Shown: positions 44,895 to 54,471, counted from the first letter of the stretch. The stretch: 64,000 nucleotides of DNA from JADZFO01 sp964512635 (GCA_964512635.1 CAZEJB010000018.1:4170-68169), one strand, 5' to 3'. A program made the numbers and translations. The notes: generated from the sequence alone by a model not told the origin.

Positions 44895-45839
44895 GTGAAC
44901 CCCAGTCAATGGTACGAACTGCTGACCCGTGACCGTGAAGGTTACGTAGCCGCGCGCGCGGAGTACTTCGCGAACAACTCGGCTCGTCCGCGCTTGAACG
45001 GCATGCGCTTCCAGAACTGCGACCTGAGCGGGCTGGATCTCAGCAATATGGACTTCAGCCAGTGCGAGTTCTTTGGCTGCGACCTTTCCGGGACAGACTT
45101 CTCCGATTGCCTGATGCGTTTGACGCGGCTGCGTTCCTGTAGCCTGAAGGGTGCGCGCCTGAACGGGACCAACTGCGCCCGGGGCGAGATCATCAGCTGC
45201 GACCTGACCGGAGCCGACCTGTCCGGCGTCTCCATGCTGCTTCAGAAGCTTTACAACAGCGACTTCACCGCTTGCCGCATGGACCATGCCGACCTGTCGG
45301 CAGCTGAAGCCGAGGGCGTGCCATTCCGGGATGTAACCGGCGAGCGGGCCTACTGGACCAAGGCTGACCTGCGCAACTGCGACTTTACAGGTGCGCGCCT
45401 GCCCCGAGCTGTATTCCGGCTGGCCGCGCTGAGCGGCGCCAGCCTGGGCGGCGTGGAGCTCGATGGTTCGGATTTCACCTACAGCGTCCTGCACAGCACA
45501 GTGCTGGACAAGGCATCACTGGTGGAGGCTGATCTGAGCCAGAGCTTCATGCAGGACACCAGTTTTGCCGGTGCGAACCTGACCCGCGCCCGTCTGATGA
45601 CCATTGATTTCGAGGGCGCTGACTTCACCGGCGCGGTTATGCATGGCGTGGTCTACGACCAGATAGAGACCCGTGAAGACCGCGAGGCCCACCAGGCCGT
45701 TCGCGATGCGGCCTTTCAGCAGCTCGAGATGCTCAAGCTGCGTGACCAGTCGGCCGAAAAACAGGGTGAGGGTGACGGGGTCAAGCCTCTGCTCGGCGAG
45801 TTCGCCGCGGTCGAGGATCCCGCCGCCAGTCCGGCCTAG
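44895..45839 (+). CDS. Pentapeptide-repeat protein
   Basis: A 314-aa soluble protein made mainly of tandem A(D/N)LxX-type pentapeptides from residue 35 to 250 (CDLSGLDLSNMDFSQCEF, CDLTGADLSGVS, ADLRNCDFTGARL), which fold as a right-handed quadrilateral beta-helix. Such proteins can mimic DNA (Qnr-like, protecting gyrase) or act as structural scaffolds; nothing here distinguishes these. GTG start with GGAGGAG six bases upstream. A charged helical tail follows the helix. It stands alone between the MFS gene and the glycosyltransferase gene. Confidence 0.88.
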   Translation: MNPSQWYELLTRDREGYVAARAEYFANNSARPRLNGMRFQNCDLSGLDLSNMDFSQCEFFGCDLSGTDFSDCLMRLTRLRSCSLKGARLNGTNCARGEIISCDLTGADLSGVSMLLQKLYNSDFTACRMDHADLSAAEAEGVPFRDVTGERAYWTKADLRNCDFTGARLPRAVFRLAALSGASLGGVELDGSDFTYSVLHSTVLDKASLVEADLSQSFMQDTSFAGANLTRARLMTIDFEGADFTGAVMHGVVYDQIETREDREAHQAVRDAAFQQLEMLKLRDQSAEKQGEGDGVKPLLGEFAAVEDPAASPA

Positions 45840-45897
45840 ACCGGAGTATCACTTACAAGCAAACTGAAGCTGAAACTGAGGACTGGAAGGACAAGCG

Positions 45898-46977
45898 ATG
45901 GATGGCTATAACGTTGTAATCCCGGATATCTGCCAGAAGCGGATGGCCGAAATCACCCTGCCGGTGATGGATGCCCTGCAGTCTCTTGGGCACACTCCCA
46001 CGGTGCTGAATCTGGCCTCCATCGTCCAGATGTACCAGGAATACCGTTACCAGCGTCACGCCTGCTATGAGATCTTTGGCTTCTATTTCCAGGACCTGAT
46101 GAAGCGCAGCCAGGTGGACTTCGGCTTCTGCGTCGGCCTGTCCGGCATGCTGGAAGATGTCTCCAAGCACGAGGTTCACAACCTGCTTGACGAGGCCGGG
46201 ATTCCGAACGTCATGCTGGTTCACTCCCGCGACACCCAAAGCCTGCTGGACCGGCTTGAGAAGACCGGCGCTCGCGACTGGCGGCACACCATCATGGCCT
46301 GTACCAGCCAGCAGGTGGTCGACGCGCTGCAGAGCAGCGGCTACCGCAACGCGCTGTATTGCCCGCCGGGTGCCAATTCGCGCCTGTTTTATCCGCTGGC
46401 CAGTGCGCCGGAAAACGCGGCATACCCGCTGACCGAAGACGAGCGTCTGGCCCGCGGCTTCGACGTCAGCTTCATCGGTACATGGACTCCCGGACGCGAA
46501 GCCCTGCTGCTGCCGCTCCAGGAGGCCGGGGTTAACCTTGGCGTTTTTGGCGACAAGAACTGGGAGCGCAGCGGCCTGGCGCTGAGTTACAACGGTCCGG
46601 CAAACTACCTCAGCGAGGTAAACACGGTCTATAACGCCAGCCGGATCAACCTTGATCTTCCGCATGAGGCCACGCAGCTGGATGACTACATCAGCTTCCG
46701 TGTCTATGACTGCCTTGCCAGCGGAAGCTTCCTCCTGGCCTATCAGCGTCCTGGCCATGACAACCTCTGGGAGGCCGGCGCCGAACTGGTCGGCAGCTAT
46801 GAGCCCTTGGGACTACTGGACGCCGTTCAGCACTACCTCGCCGCGCCGCAGGAGTGCGAGGCTATCGCCCAGCGCGGTTACCAGTCGATGCTGCTTGAGC
46901 ACAGCTGGCAGTCGCGCCTGCGCGGGATCATCCTCCCTGGCCTCGAGCTGCGCCTGCTGAAGGCCGCCGCGGCCTAG
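45898..46977 (+). CDS. CgeB-like glycosyltransferase
   Basis: A 359-aa protein resembling the CgeB/GT-B group: an N-terminal Rossmann domain (YNVVIPDICQKRMAEITLPV) and a C-terminal donor domain with DVSFIGTWTPGREALLLPLQ, FGDKNWERSG, YNASRINLDLPHE, FRVYDCLASGSFLLA and LGLLDAVQHYLAAPQECEAI. The order 'G-x-x-x-R ... G-D/N-x-W ... S-x-I-N-L ... R-x-x-x-x-x-A-x-G' is the family's. It likely transfers a sugar in envelope polysaccharide or glycoprotein synthesis. Acceptor unknown. ATG start; sfsA follows after 23 nt with its own -10 element. Confidence 0.75.
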   Translation: MDGYNVVIPDICQKRMAEITLPVMDALQSLGHTPTVLNLASIVQMYQEYRYQRHACYEIFGFYFQDLMKRSQVDFGFCVGLSGMLEDVSKHEVHNLLDEAGIPNVMLVHSRDTQSLLDRLEKTGARDWRHTIMACTSQQVVDALQSSGYRNALYCPPGANSRLFYPLASAPENAAYPLTEDERLARGFDVSFIGTWTPGREALLLPLQEAGVNLGVFGDKNWERSGLALSYNGPANYLSEVNTVYNASRINLDLPHEATQLDDYISFRVYDCLASGSFLLAYQRPGHDNLWEAGAELVGSYEPLGLLDAVQHYLAAPQECEAIAQRGYQSMLLEHSWQSRLRGIILPGLELRLLKAAAA

Positions 46978-47000
46978 AGACCGCTCTATAATCCTAGGCC

Positions 47001-47705
47001 GTGCAATTCCCGGCCCTGATTCCCGGCGTGCTGCTGAAGCGCTACAAGCGCTTTCTGGCTGACGTGCGTCTGGATAATGGCGAGCTGCTTACCGCACTGG
47101 TACGCAATACGGGCGCGATGACCGGCCTTAATGAGCCGGGCAGCCGTATCTGGCTGCGACCATCTTCCGGAAAGACCCCGCGTTACCCCCTGATCTGGAC
47201 GCTTGTTGAGAGCGGACGCAGCCTCGTTTGCGTTGATACTTCGCTGCCGAACCAACTCGCCTTTGATTACGTCAGGAATGGCGGGGTGGCAGAGCTTAGC
47301 GGTTATCGCGAGTATTTGCGCGAGGTGCCATATGGCGCCGCGAGCCGCGCGGACATCTGCTGCCGCGTACACCCGGACCATATGCTGCGGCGCTGCTGGG
47401 TGGAAGTCAAGTCTGTAACCCTGAAGGAAGGCCGGGCCGCGCTGTTTCCCGATGCTGTCACGCTGCGCGGGCGCAGGCACCTGCTGGAGCTACAGTCAGT
47501 GCTGGCAGACGAAGATGAGGCCTGCCAGCTCTTTTTGGTACAGCGCGGTGATGTTGAGCGCTTTCGCCCGGCGGAGAGCATTGATCCGGCCTACGGCGCA
47601 GAGCTTCGCAAGGCCGCCAAGGCGGGAGTACGGATGATCGCCCTGCGCTGCAGGGTCTCAATCAAAGGCATTGAAATCGAGCGTGAACTACCGGTGGAGC
47701 TATGA
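47001..47705 (+). CDS. sfsA: SfsA-type sugar fermentation stimulation/nuclease protein
   Basis: A 234-aa SfsA family protein. Seen: LLKRYKRFLADVRLDNGE at the N terminus, the nuclease-like core CWVEVKSVTL then FPDAVTLRGRRHLLEL, and QLFLVQRGDVERFRPA, IDPAYG. Members have been linked to maltose metabolism and proposed as DNA-binding PD-(D/E)xK nucleases. The end overlaps the multihaem cytochrome gene by 4 nt. The GTG start is eight bases after TATAAT (46987-46992), so it is leaderless or nearly so. Confidence 0.88.
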   Translation: MQFPALIPGVLLKRYKRFLADVRLDNGELLTALVRNTGAMTGLNEPGSRIWLRPSSGKTPRYPLIWTLVESGRSLVCVDTSLPNQLAFDYVRNGGVAELSGYREYLREVPYGAASRADICCRVHPDHMLRRCWVEVKSVTLKEGRAALFPDAVTLRGRRHLLELQSVLADEDEACQLFLVQRGDVERFRPAESIDPAYGAELRKAAKAGVRMIALRCRVSIKGIEIERELPVEL

Positions 47706-49465
47706 GCAAGAAGAAAGGCAAGAACGGCAATCCGGGTGCTAATCCCGCCAACACGCCTGTGGAGGGATCACCAGTATCTCAGGCAGGAATCTCGGGCATG
47801 CCGGCCAGTTCTGCCCCGGCGTCCTCGCCATCCGTTCCCGAAAAGCCAGGTGGCAGTAAGGTTTTCTTTGCTGTTGTCGCACTGGGTGCGCTGGCCTTGC
47901 TGGCCTTCATTCTGATTAAGGGTGCGGGAACGCCTGGTATGGACCGCCTGACCATACTCACCTCCGGTCACACGCTGGGATATCTGGAGAATTGCGGCTG
48001 CAGCCAGGGACAGACAGGCGGTGTGCAGCGCCGCGCGCGCATTATTGAAGTTGAGCGTGAAAAGGCCCGCGAGGTTCCACAGGGCAGCACTAAAGATCGG
48101 ATCGCTGACATTCTGCTGGACACCGGCGACTTCAGCGACCCCTTTGAAGAAGAAAAGCGCATTCTCTCCGGTTGTGTCGTCCAAATGATGGGAGTTCTGC
48201 AGTACGACTCTGTCGGCATCGGCGCCAAGGAGCTTGGACTCAAGCAGGAGGATCTGCTCAAGCTGCTGCAGAAGGCCAAATTGCCATATACGGCGGCCAA
48301 CCTTGAATTCACGACCCCGCCCTCAGACAAGGACGCCAGCCAGGATCTGCGAGCACTGGTTAAGCCCTACAACATCATCACCCGCGGCAAGGGCTACCGC
48401 ATCGGGATCATCCATATCCTGGATCCCCAGCAGTTCACCATCGGAATCACCAAGCGCGAGGGCTATGAAGTCACCGACGCCACCGCGGCCGTCAGCTCGA
48501 TTCTCAAGCAGCACAAGCAGGAAGCCAACATCTGGATCGTAACAGCCTCAGCCATGAGCCGCAAGTTCATGGATGTGACCGGCCTCGGAGGCGAAAAGGA
48601 CTTGCTGCTGGTCTATGGCTTCCGCTCTGACAACCCCCTCGAACCGGAGAACGCAACCCAGGTTGTTTTCCCGAAGTTCATTGAACGGAACATGGAAAAG
48701 GGCAAGGATCTGCTGATCACCAAGATCTACTTCCCGAAGAAGAAGGGCGACCCGCCCACGGTTGACAGCATCAAGACCCGCGTTGACGACACCTACACGC
48801 CGCCGGATTCAGTCATGGGCATCCTGGAGGACTGCAAGAAGAAGATCGAAGACTGGCAGTTCGCCAATGATCAGGAGATCCTGGCGCACAACAACTCGAC
48901 CATGATGGCATCCACCATGCCGCGCTATATGGGCTGGCAGTCCTGCCAGACCTGCCACAGTGATGTCGTGGACCAGCTCAAGGACACCAAGCACTACAAG
49001 GCCTACGAAAGTCTGGTGGAGAAGGAAAAGCAGCTGACGACCTGTATGAAGTGCCACAGTGTGGGCTATATGCGCCCCGGTGGCTGGAACAGCGTCGAGG
49101 AGCGCAAGTTTGCCGGCGCGGAATGGGACCGTCGTGACGTCCAGTGCGAGAACTGCCACGGTCCTGGCGAGTGGCACATCAAGGCCCAGAGCGGCGAAAA
49201 GGTCGAAAAGCTGGCGACTGACGGGCGCGACAAGTATGGTCTGCTGCCGGTAACTCAGCAGACCTGCAAGGCCTGTCACGATGGCGAGAACGACCCGCAC
49301 TTTGACTTCGAGACCTATTGGCCGAAGATCGCGCACTTTATGAGCTCAAAGCCAGGTTCGAAGGCCAAGACTGCGGCCGAAGTTCCGCCCGGCGAGGCAG
49401 GCGATGGTGCCCACGCCAATGGCGGTGGCCCGCATGTCCCGGGAATGGGCGCCCCCGAACACTAG
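47702..49465 (+). CDS. Membrane-anchored tetrahaem cytochrome c with UshA-like N-terminal domain
   Basis: A 587-aa protein. One anchor helix (VFFAVVALGALALLAFILI, about residues 54-72) leaves the rest outside. The first domain has ILTSGHTLGYLENCGCSQGQ and GVQRRARIIE, then LLDTGDFSD, as in the nucleotidase/metallophosphatase-like proteins that are often fused to haem domains. Four haem motifs follow in the last third: CQTCH (415), CMKCH (448), CENCH (482) and CKACH (522), similar to cytochrome c554 modules. The N terminus before the anchor is Pro/Ser-rich. It is probably a respiratory or sulfur/nitrogen oxidoreductase subunit. Translationally coupled to sfsA. Confidence 0.85.
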   Translation: MSKKKGKNGNPGANPANTPVEGSPVSQAGISGMPASSAPASSPSVPEKPGGSKVFFAVVALGALALLAFILIKGAGTPGMDRLTILTSGHTLGYLENCGCSQGQTGGVQRRARIIEVEREKAREVPQGSTKDRIADILLDTGDFSDPFEEEKRILSGCVVQMMGVLQYDSVGIGAKELGLKQEDLLKLLQKAKLPYTAANLEFTTPPSDKDASQDLRALVKPYNIITRGKGYRIGIIHILDPQQFTIGITKREGYEVTDATAAVSSILKQHKQEANIWIVTASAMSRKFMDVTGLGGEKDLLLVYGFRSDNPLEPENATQVVFPKFIERNMEKGKDLLITKIYFPKKKGDPPTVDSIKTRVDDTYTPPDSVMGILEDCKKKIEDWQFANDQEILAHNNSTMMASTMPRYMGWQSCQTCHSDVVDQLKDTKHYKAYESLVEKEKQLTTCMKCHSVGYMRPGGWNSVEERKFAGAEWDRRDVQCENCHGPGEWHIKAQSGEKVEKLATDGRDKYGLLPVTQQTCKACHDGENDPHFDFETYWPKIAHFMSSKPGSKAKTAAEVPPGEAGDGAHANGGGPHVPGMGAPEH

Positions 49466-49517
49466 GCACTTTCCAGACCTGTCTCTAAGCGGCTTATCCT
49501 GCTTTAACCTTCGCCAC

Positions 49518-49523
49518 TATAAT
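49518..49523 (+). promoter_or_regulatory. -10 element TATAAT, 6 nt before ATG 49530 (rapZ)
   Basis: Perfect TATAAT, six bases, then the ATG of rapZ. Leaderless start inferred. Confidence 0.65.
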
Positions 49524-49529
49524 CAGACC

Positions 49530-50402
49530 ATGTCTGACGGGGCACTGCAGCTGCTGATCCTGACCGGGATGTCCGGTGCCGGCAAGAGCACGGCTCTGCG
49601 CATGTTCGAGGATCTTGGTTACTACTGCATTGATAACCTGCCGCCGACTCTGATCGCCACTTTTCTGAACCTTTACGAACAGACCGACAAGCACAATACG
49701 GGCGTCGCGGTGGTCTGCGATCTGCGCAGCGGCGATCTCTTTGCACGCCTGCGCGATGAACTGGGCCTGCTTAGGTCTAACGGCCTGCAGCCAGAAGTGC
49801 TCTATTTCGATTGTGACCACGACGTCCTGGTCTCGCGCTTTGAGACCGCCCGTCGCATTCCTCCGCTGGGCATTGGTCTGCGCCTTGTTGACGCTCTGGC
49901 CCAGGAACGCCAGCTTCTCGCGCCGGCTCGCGAGCTGGCCACGCAGGTTATCGACACGACTGAACTCAAGGTAGGCCAGCTCCGCGACCGCATTATGGGT
50001 CTCTATGCACCCGGCAAGAGCGCGGGGAAAGTCACGCTTACGCTGCTCTCATTCGGATTCAAGTACGGATTGCCCGCGGACGCCGACTTCGTCTTCGACA
50101 CGCGCTTTCTGCCAAATCCCTTCTATGTCCAGGAACTGTCAGCCCAGACCGGTAACGACCCGGATGTGCGGCAGTATGTGATGGACAGCCCAGTGGCCCA
50201 GGATTATCTTGAGGCAGTTCGCAGGCTCCTCAGCCTGGCAGTGCCCCACTACACCGAAGTGCACAAGCTCTATGCCGTGGCCGCGCTTGGTTGCACCGGT
50301 GGACGTCATCGCAGCGTGACTCTTGTGAATCTGCTGGCTGAAAAGCTGCAGGCAGAGGGTATCCGCTGCGTGGTTCAGCACCGCGACATCGATCGCTCCT
50401 GA
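49530..50402 (+). CDS. rapZ: RapZ/YvcJ-family nucleotide-binding protein
   Basis: A 290-aa P-loop protein of the RapZ family. Seen: GMSGAGKST (13-21), DLGYYCIDNLPPTL, VVCDLRSGDLFARL, VTLTLLSFGFKYGLP, DFVFDTRFLPNPF and CTGGRHRSVTLVN. In Escherichia coli RapZ directs decay of GlmZ sRNA and responds to glucosamine-6-P; in Bacillus the YvcJ form binds GTP and ATP. No glmS or ptsN neighbour is present. Leaderless ATG. The tRNA(CAT) is convergent 40 nt downstream. Confidence 0.9.
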   Translation: MSDGALQLLILTGMSGAGKSTALRMFEDLGYYCIDNLPPTLIATFLNLYEQTDKHNTGVAVVCDLRSGDLFARLRDELGLLRSNGLQPEVLYFDCDHDVLVSRFETARRIPPLGIGLRLVDALAQERQLLAPARELATQVIDTTELKVGQLRDRIMGLYAPGKSAGKVTLTLLSFGFKYGLPADADFVFDTRFLPNPFYVQELSAQTGNDPDVRQYVMDSPVAQDYLEAVRRLLSLAVPHYTEVHKLYAVAALGCTGGRHRSVTLVNLLAEKLQAEGIRCVVQHRDIDRS

Positions 50403-50441
50403 CGTGCCGATGGCGACAAGGTGTGTTCGTGGGGTTTACAG

Positions 50442-50515
50442 TGGCTGGGGAGGGACTCGAACCCTCGACCTAACGGTTATGAGCCGTTCGCTCTAACCAG
50501 CTGAGCTACCCAGCC
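50442..50515 (-). tRNA. tRNA with CAT anticodon (Met or Ile2)
   Basis: Cloverleaf on the minus strand: acceptor GGCTGGG/CCCAGCC, D arm, anticodon stem AACGG/CCGTT with loop CTCATAA (anticodon CAT), and T arm GAGGG/CCCTC around TTCGAGT. CCA not encoded, A73. A Watson-Crick first pair (G1:C72) excludes initiator tRNA. Elongator Met and lysidine-modified Ile2 cannot be separated confidently by eye. Confidence 0.9.
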
Positions 50516-50579
50516 CGGGGCGCAGATTATAACATCGCTGGAAGCCTTTGCGAGTTCTGACCGGTGTGCCGGCTGTGAT

Positions 50580-53500
50580 TTAACCCTTGCTGCCGCTTAG
50601 CTGCGAAACAGCGCTGCTGATCGACGACTGCTGCGTCTGGAGCTGGCTTAGTGACGTCTCCAGGCGGGCGAATTTTGCCCTAAGTGTTGCTTCCTTCTCG
50701 GTTACCCGGTCTTCCATCGTACTGATCTGCTTGCTCAGGCCATCGATGCGCCGGTCGAAACTGCCGCCTTCCTTGATCCGCTCGATGATCGCACCGCCGC
50801 TGCGCGTCAGTGAGTCAATCAGCGACTTGCCTCGACGGGCAACACCACCGGCGATCTGCGGGTCAGGCCCGAAGAAAAGTCCCGGCGTGAGACCGAGGGT
50901 CCCCTGAACGCTATCGCTGCCCTCCGACTGGTCAAGCAGCTGCAGCACGGACTGGGTTTCGGATTGGGCGCTGCGCAGATTCAGCTGGTTCTGGGCATCA
51001 AAAAAGGCCAGCAGGCTGGAGCCGAGGCCGGCGGAAGTGATCTGCGAGTTGATCGTGTTCAGCAGGCTGACCTGGCTGTAGGTGCCAGCGCTCAGGTCAA
51101 CCTGAACCGTGCTGCTGCCGCCGGTGCCGATGCTGAAGCGCAGGCGGGTGTTAACGGTGATACCGCTGCTCAGGTTGCGGCTGCCAACGTGGTCATAGCG
51201 GCTCTCCATCGCGTTGGAGAAGAGCTTAAACAGTTCGTCGCCGTTCTCCTCAATCGCCGTGAGAAGGGTCGAGTTGCTTTCGATCAGGGCTGTGATCTGC
51301 TCGCGGTCGCTGGTCGGTCCCAGCAGGCGGCCCTGACTTACAGCGGCTGCGGAAGGTCCGGCGCCAACCGGCGCGGTGCTTAATCCGATCTGACCCAGGC
51401 TGGCAAAAATGCCACCGCTGCTGACCGGGCCTGTTACCATCGCCTGGATCTGCTGGGTCGTCTGGCGCATGGTGTTGTCGCTGCTGATGAAGTCGCGGGT
51501 CATGAGGGTCTGACGGGTCTCAAGGTAGGACGTGATCTCGTCGGCGGTCATGTTGGCCGCGGCGGCATCCGTCAGCTCAGCAGTCTTCTTCTTTTCCTCG
51601 CGGCTGAGCGGCTGGGCGTTGAGCATCTCCATAGTGGTGTTGTACTGCACGACAAAATCAATGATCGTCGACTTGATTCTTTCACTGTCGGCAGCAACTG
51701 AAACGGTTTCAGGTCCACTGGTGACTGCATTTAGCGTCAGGCTGACCTTTTCCAGAATGTCCTTGATTGTGTTGCCGCTGCGCTCATATTCATTTCCGTC
51801 CACATTCAGCAGCGCGGTCTGGCGTACTGATCCCACATCCGTGGGCAGGGTAGTGTCCACGGTCAGCTGCATGGCTTCAAGGAAGTTGCTGGTGTCGCCG
51901 CTGTCGCCAATACTGATACGCGGGGAAGAAACACCACTGTCCAGCTTTTGCGTCAGGACAAAACGGTCGGCTGCTGAGTCGTAGCTGGCCTCAACGCCGG
52001 CCCCTGAGCGGTTGATCTTCTGCATAACGCTGGTCAGGCTGTCGACACCGGCGTCGATCACGATATGGACGCCGTTGATGGTGAAGATGCCGCTCGAAAC
52101 ACTCTGGCTGAAGCTGCCCTGAGCCAGCGGCAGGTCCTTACTGATGCCAGCCTTGTTCTGCCCGGCAATCTGGGTTCCGCCAGCGTCAGTGGTCAATCCG
52201 GCCAGTCGCAGGAAGTTGCTGGTGTCACCGTTGCCGCCAATGCTGATTCCGGCGGTGCCCGGCGAGTTGTTACGCAGGTAGACACGAGCATTCGCCGGGT
52301 CGAAGAACGCGCTGACTCCCGCGCCGGAGCTGTTGATCGCCGCCAGCACGTCATTCATCGAAGTGGTGCTCACGTCGCCGACATTGATCCGAACCCCATT
52401 GATGGTGAAGAAGCCATCGGTGTGGAACAGGGGGTTCACATCGCTGTTCACCGGAGCAATGGCCAGCCCGGCATCTTCCAGCGGCACATCCGCTCGGATA
52501 AAAGGAATCGAGCCAGGCGGGTTCGCGGCGATAGAACGGCTACCGAACAGATAGGTCCTCGTGTCCTGAATGGTGTTCAGTTCAGCGCTGTTGGTGGTCA
52601 GGATCGTCGCCACGCCGTTCTGAAAAGCACCGTTTATCGCAACGCCGCCGATCAAATCCGCAATCGGCGTGCCCTCATCTCCTGTTACGATCCGGCGCTG
52701 CAGCGGACCGCCGTTGTCGGGCCGGAAAGTATCAATAATGGTGTAGTCGTCTGTAGCCGTGGTCGCAGCAAAGGTGTTTGCCAGGTCATTGCTGCTGGAC
52801 GACAGGCTGGTCGCAGCGGGCTTGAAGAGCTTATCAAGGATGCCACCGGCAACGTCGTCAAGGCGTACGTTCCGGCCGCCATTGTTGGCCATCAGTTCCA
52901 GCCGGTAGTCCGTGCCGGTGTAGGCCAGTTGAGCAGTTACTGCCGGAACCTGAGTGTTGATAGCGTCGACCAGATCCTGCAGGGTGGAGTACTCCGAGAG
53001 GCCGTTCAAGGTTACAGGGCCAAGGCTGCCGGATGGGCTGTCGACATCGATGCTGAAGAGGTCCATCTCGCTGACGCCATAGCTGGCCAGAGTGTTGGAC
53101 GGATCAAGCAGGGTCACGCTGCCACGTACGCGGCCGGCCTTGCCCTCGCTGGCGGCAAGCAGATGCTCGCCCGTGCCTTCCACCGTGAAGCTGCCGGTCG
53201 TGATCATCTGCGCTGCTGCTGTGCGACCGCTTTCGGCCACTTTGAAATCGCCCAGCTGAAAGCTTGTGGCAGTCGGACTGTCGACGAACTCCAGGTTCAG
53301 GTCCAGGCTGGAGGTGCCGCTGGCCGTGCCGGTGAGCACGATCTTCCCATTGCTGTAAGTTGCGTTGGCGGTGCCAAATGCCGCGCTGATGCTGTTCACC
53401 AGATCGTCGATAGTTTGCCCGCCAGCAGCGCCGGTATAAGTGAAGTTCACCGGGGCAATCGCTGCACCGTTCTGCTCGAAGCCGGTTATGCGAATGATGT

Positions 53501-54431
53501 CGCCGTTATTCAGAGTGCCGCTGCTGACCTGGTCAAGGGTGGCCAGGTCTGTTGCACCGTTGGTTTCTGTCACCCCGCCGCTGGTGAAGGTAAGATCGCT
53601 GACGAGGCGGCGGGTCGTCGCGCCCGCGCCGGCAACGTTGTTACCGATGCCAAAGCTCAAGGTGCTGCCCGAGAAGTCGGCGTCATTGAACTTCAGGCCG
53701 ACATTCGGGGCAATGGTGTTGAAGTTCACATCACCGGCGAGCGCCGGGTTGCTTTCGATGAAGGTCAGCTCGCCGTTACTGCCGACTGAACCTGATATCT
53801 CGCCATGGAAAACCTGGGCCACGGTGGTTGCCAGCCGCTGGAGGGTATCGCTGCTGTCACCGTTAAAGCTGAAGGTACCGTTGACGACCGTCCCGTCCTT
53901 GAGCTGACCTGCGATGCTGATTGTATCGCCCTTGCTGATCTGTGCCGGGCCTTTACCGGCTTGCAAGGTGTCCTTGATCAGGGTCGTGGGCAGAGCGCGG
54001 GTCGGCTGGAAATCGCCGTAAGGCTGCACGGTTGCAATACCCATGGTCTGGCTGGTGGACAGGTTGGCGACCTTGCTGAAGAGCTGGCCGTCGCTGCCGG
54101 AGCTGACCCGGCTCGGCGCCGCCAGGCGCTTGACTTCCACCGTGTGCGTTCCGACAGGCGCGCCGGGGTCGGCGGAGATGGAAAGCCGGTTTGGGTTGCT
54201 GCTGGTGGTCTTGCGCGTCAGGAAGGTGCTTTCAAAGCGCAGTGAACTGAAAACCGTGTTCAGCTTGCCGAGCTGCGTATTGATGCGCGAAGTAGCGGTC
54301 TGCTCAAAGAGCAGCTGGTCACGCTGGTTTTCCAGCAGGGTGATCGGACGCCGCTCCAGCTGTGTCAGCTGGTTAATGATGTTGTTCCAATCGGTCCCGC
54401 TGGCCAGTCCAAGAAAACTGACACTCCCCAT
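50580..54431 (-). CDS. fliD: Flagellar hook-associated protein 2 (filament cap) FliD, unusually large
   Basis: A 1283-aa protein; FliD is usually 450-700 aa. The ends are those of FliD: N-terminal VSFLGLASGTDWNNIINQLT and QLERRPITLLENQRDQL, and a C-terminal coiled coil (DGLSKQISTMEDRVTEKEAT, LRAKFARLETSLSQLQTQQS). Between are hook IN (flagellin-hook) type repeats; the clearest pair starts GFFTINGVRINVGD (near residue 670) and GIFTINGVHIVIDAG (near 780), each about 75 residues and ending GDTSNFL. It would cap the filament and fold flagellin. No other flagellar gene is next to it. A sigma28-like promoter precedes it. Confidence 0.88.
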   Translation of the reverse strand: MGSVSFLGLASGTDWNNIINQLTQLERRPITLLENQRDQLLFEQTATSRINTQLGKLNTVFSSLRFESTFLTRKTTSSNPNRLSISADPGAPVGTHTVEVKRLAAPSRVSSGSDGQLFSKVANLSTSQTMGIATVQPYGDFQPTRALPTTLIKDTLQAGKGPAQISKGDTISIAGQLKDGTVVNGTFSFNGDSSDTLQRLATTVAQVFHGEISGSVGSNGELTFIESNPALAGDVNFNTIAPNVGLKFNDADFSGSTLSFGIGNNVAGAGATTRRLVSDLTFTSGGVTETNGATDLATLDQVSSGTLNNGDIIRITGFEQNGAAIAPVNFTYTGAAGGQTIDDLVNSISAAFGTANATYSNGKIVLTGTASGTSSLDLNLEFVDSPTATSFQLGDFKVAESGRTAAAQMITTGSFTVEGTGEHLLAASEGKAGRVRGSVTLLDPSNTLASYGVSEMDLFSIDVDSPSGSLGPVTLNGLSEYSTLQDLVDAINTQVPAVTAQLAYTGTDYRLELMANNGGRNVRLDDVAGGILDKLFKPAATSLSSSSNDLANTFAATTATDDYTIIDTFRPDNGGPLQRRIVTGDEGTPIADLIGGVAINGAFQNGVATILTTNSAELNTIQDTRTYLFGSRSIAANPPGSIPFIRADVPLEDAGLAIAPVNSDVNPLFHTDGFFTINGVRINVGDVSTTSMNDVLAAINSSGAGVSAFFDPANARVYLRNNSPGTAGISIGGNGDTSNFLRLAGLTTDAGGTQIAGQNKAGISKDLPLAQGSFSQSVSSGIFTINGVHIVIDAGVDSLTSVMQKINRSGAGVEASYDSAADRFVLTQKLDSGVSSPRISIGDSGDTSNFLEAMQLTVDTTLPTDVGSVRQTALLNVDGNEYERSGNTIKDILEKVSLTLNAVTSGPETVSVAADSERIKSTIIDFVVQYNTTMEMLNAQPLSREEKKKTAELTDAAAANMTADEITSYLETRQTLMTRDFISSDNTMRQTTQQIQAMVTGPVSSGGIFASLGQIGLSTAPVGAGPSAAAVSQGRLLGPTSDREQITALIESNSTLLTAIEENGDELFKLFSNAMESRYDHVGSRNLSSGITVNTRLRFSIGTGGSSTVQVDLSAGTYSQVSLLNTINSQITSAGLGSSLLAFFDAQNQLNLRSAQSETQSVLQLLDQSEGSDSVQGTLGLTPGLFFGPDPQIAGGVARRGKSLIDSLTRSGGAIIERIKEGGSFDRRIDGLSKQISTMEDRVTEKEATLRAKFARLETSLSQLQTQQSSISSAVSQLSGSKG

Positions 54432-54440
54432 CGACAGTAC

Positions 54441-54468
54441 TTATCGGCAGAGCGCCAGCGGCTCTTGA
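54441..54468 (-). promoter_or_regulatory. Sigma28 (FliA)-type promoter of fliD
   Basis: Minus-strand TCAAG (54468-54464), 15-base spacer, GCCGATAA (54448-54441), which is the exact FliA -10 consensus. The ATG of fliD lies 9 nt after the -10, so the transcript would have almost no leader. Confidence 0.7.
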
Positions 54469-54471
54469 GCG

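Noticed and set aside
52065..53789. 574-codon plus-strand open frame opposite fliD
   Set aside because: Shadow of the fliD hook IN repeats; no start signal and no family features.
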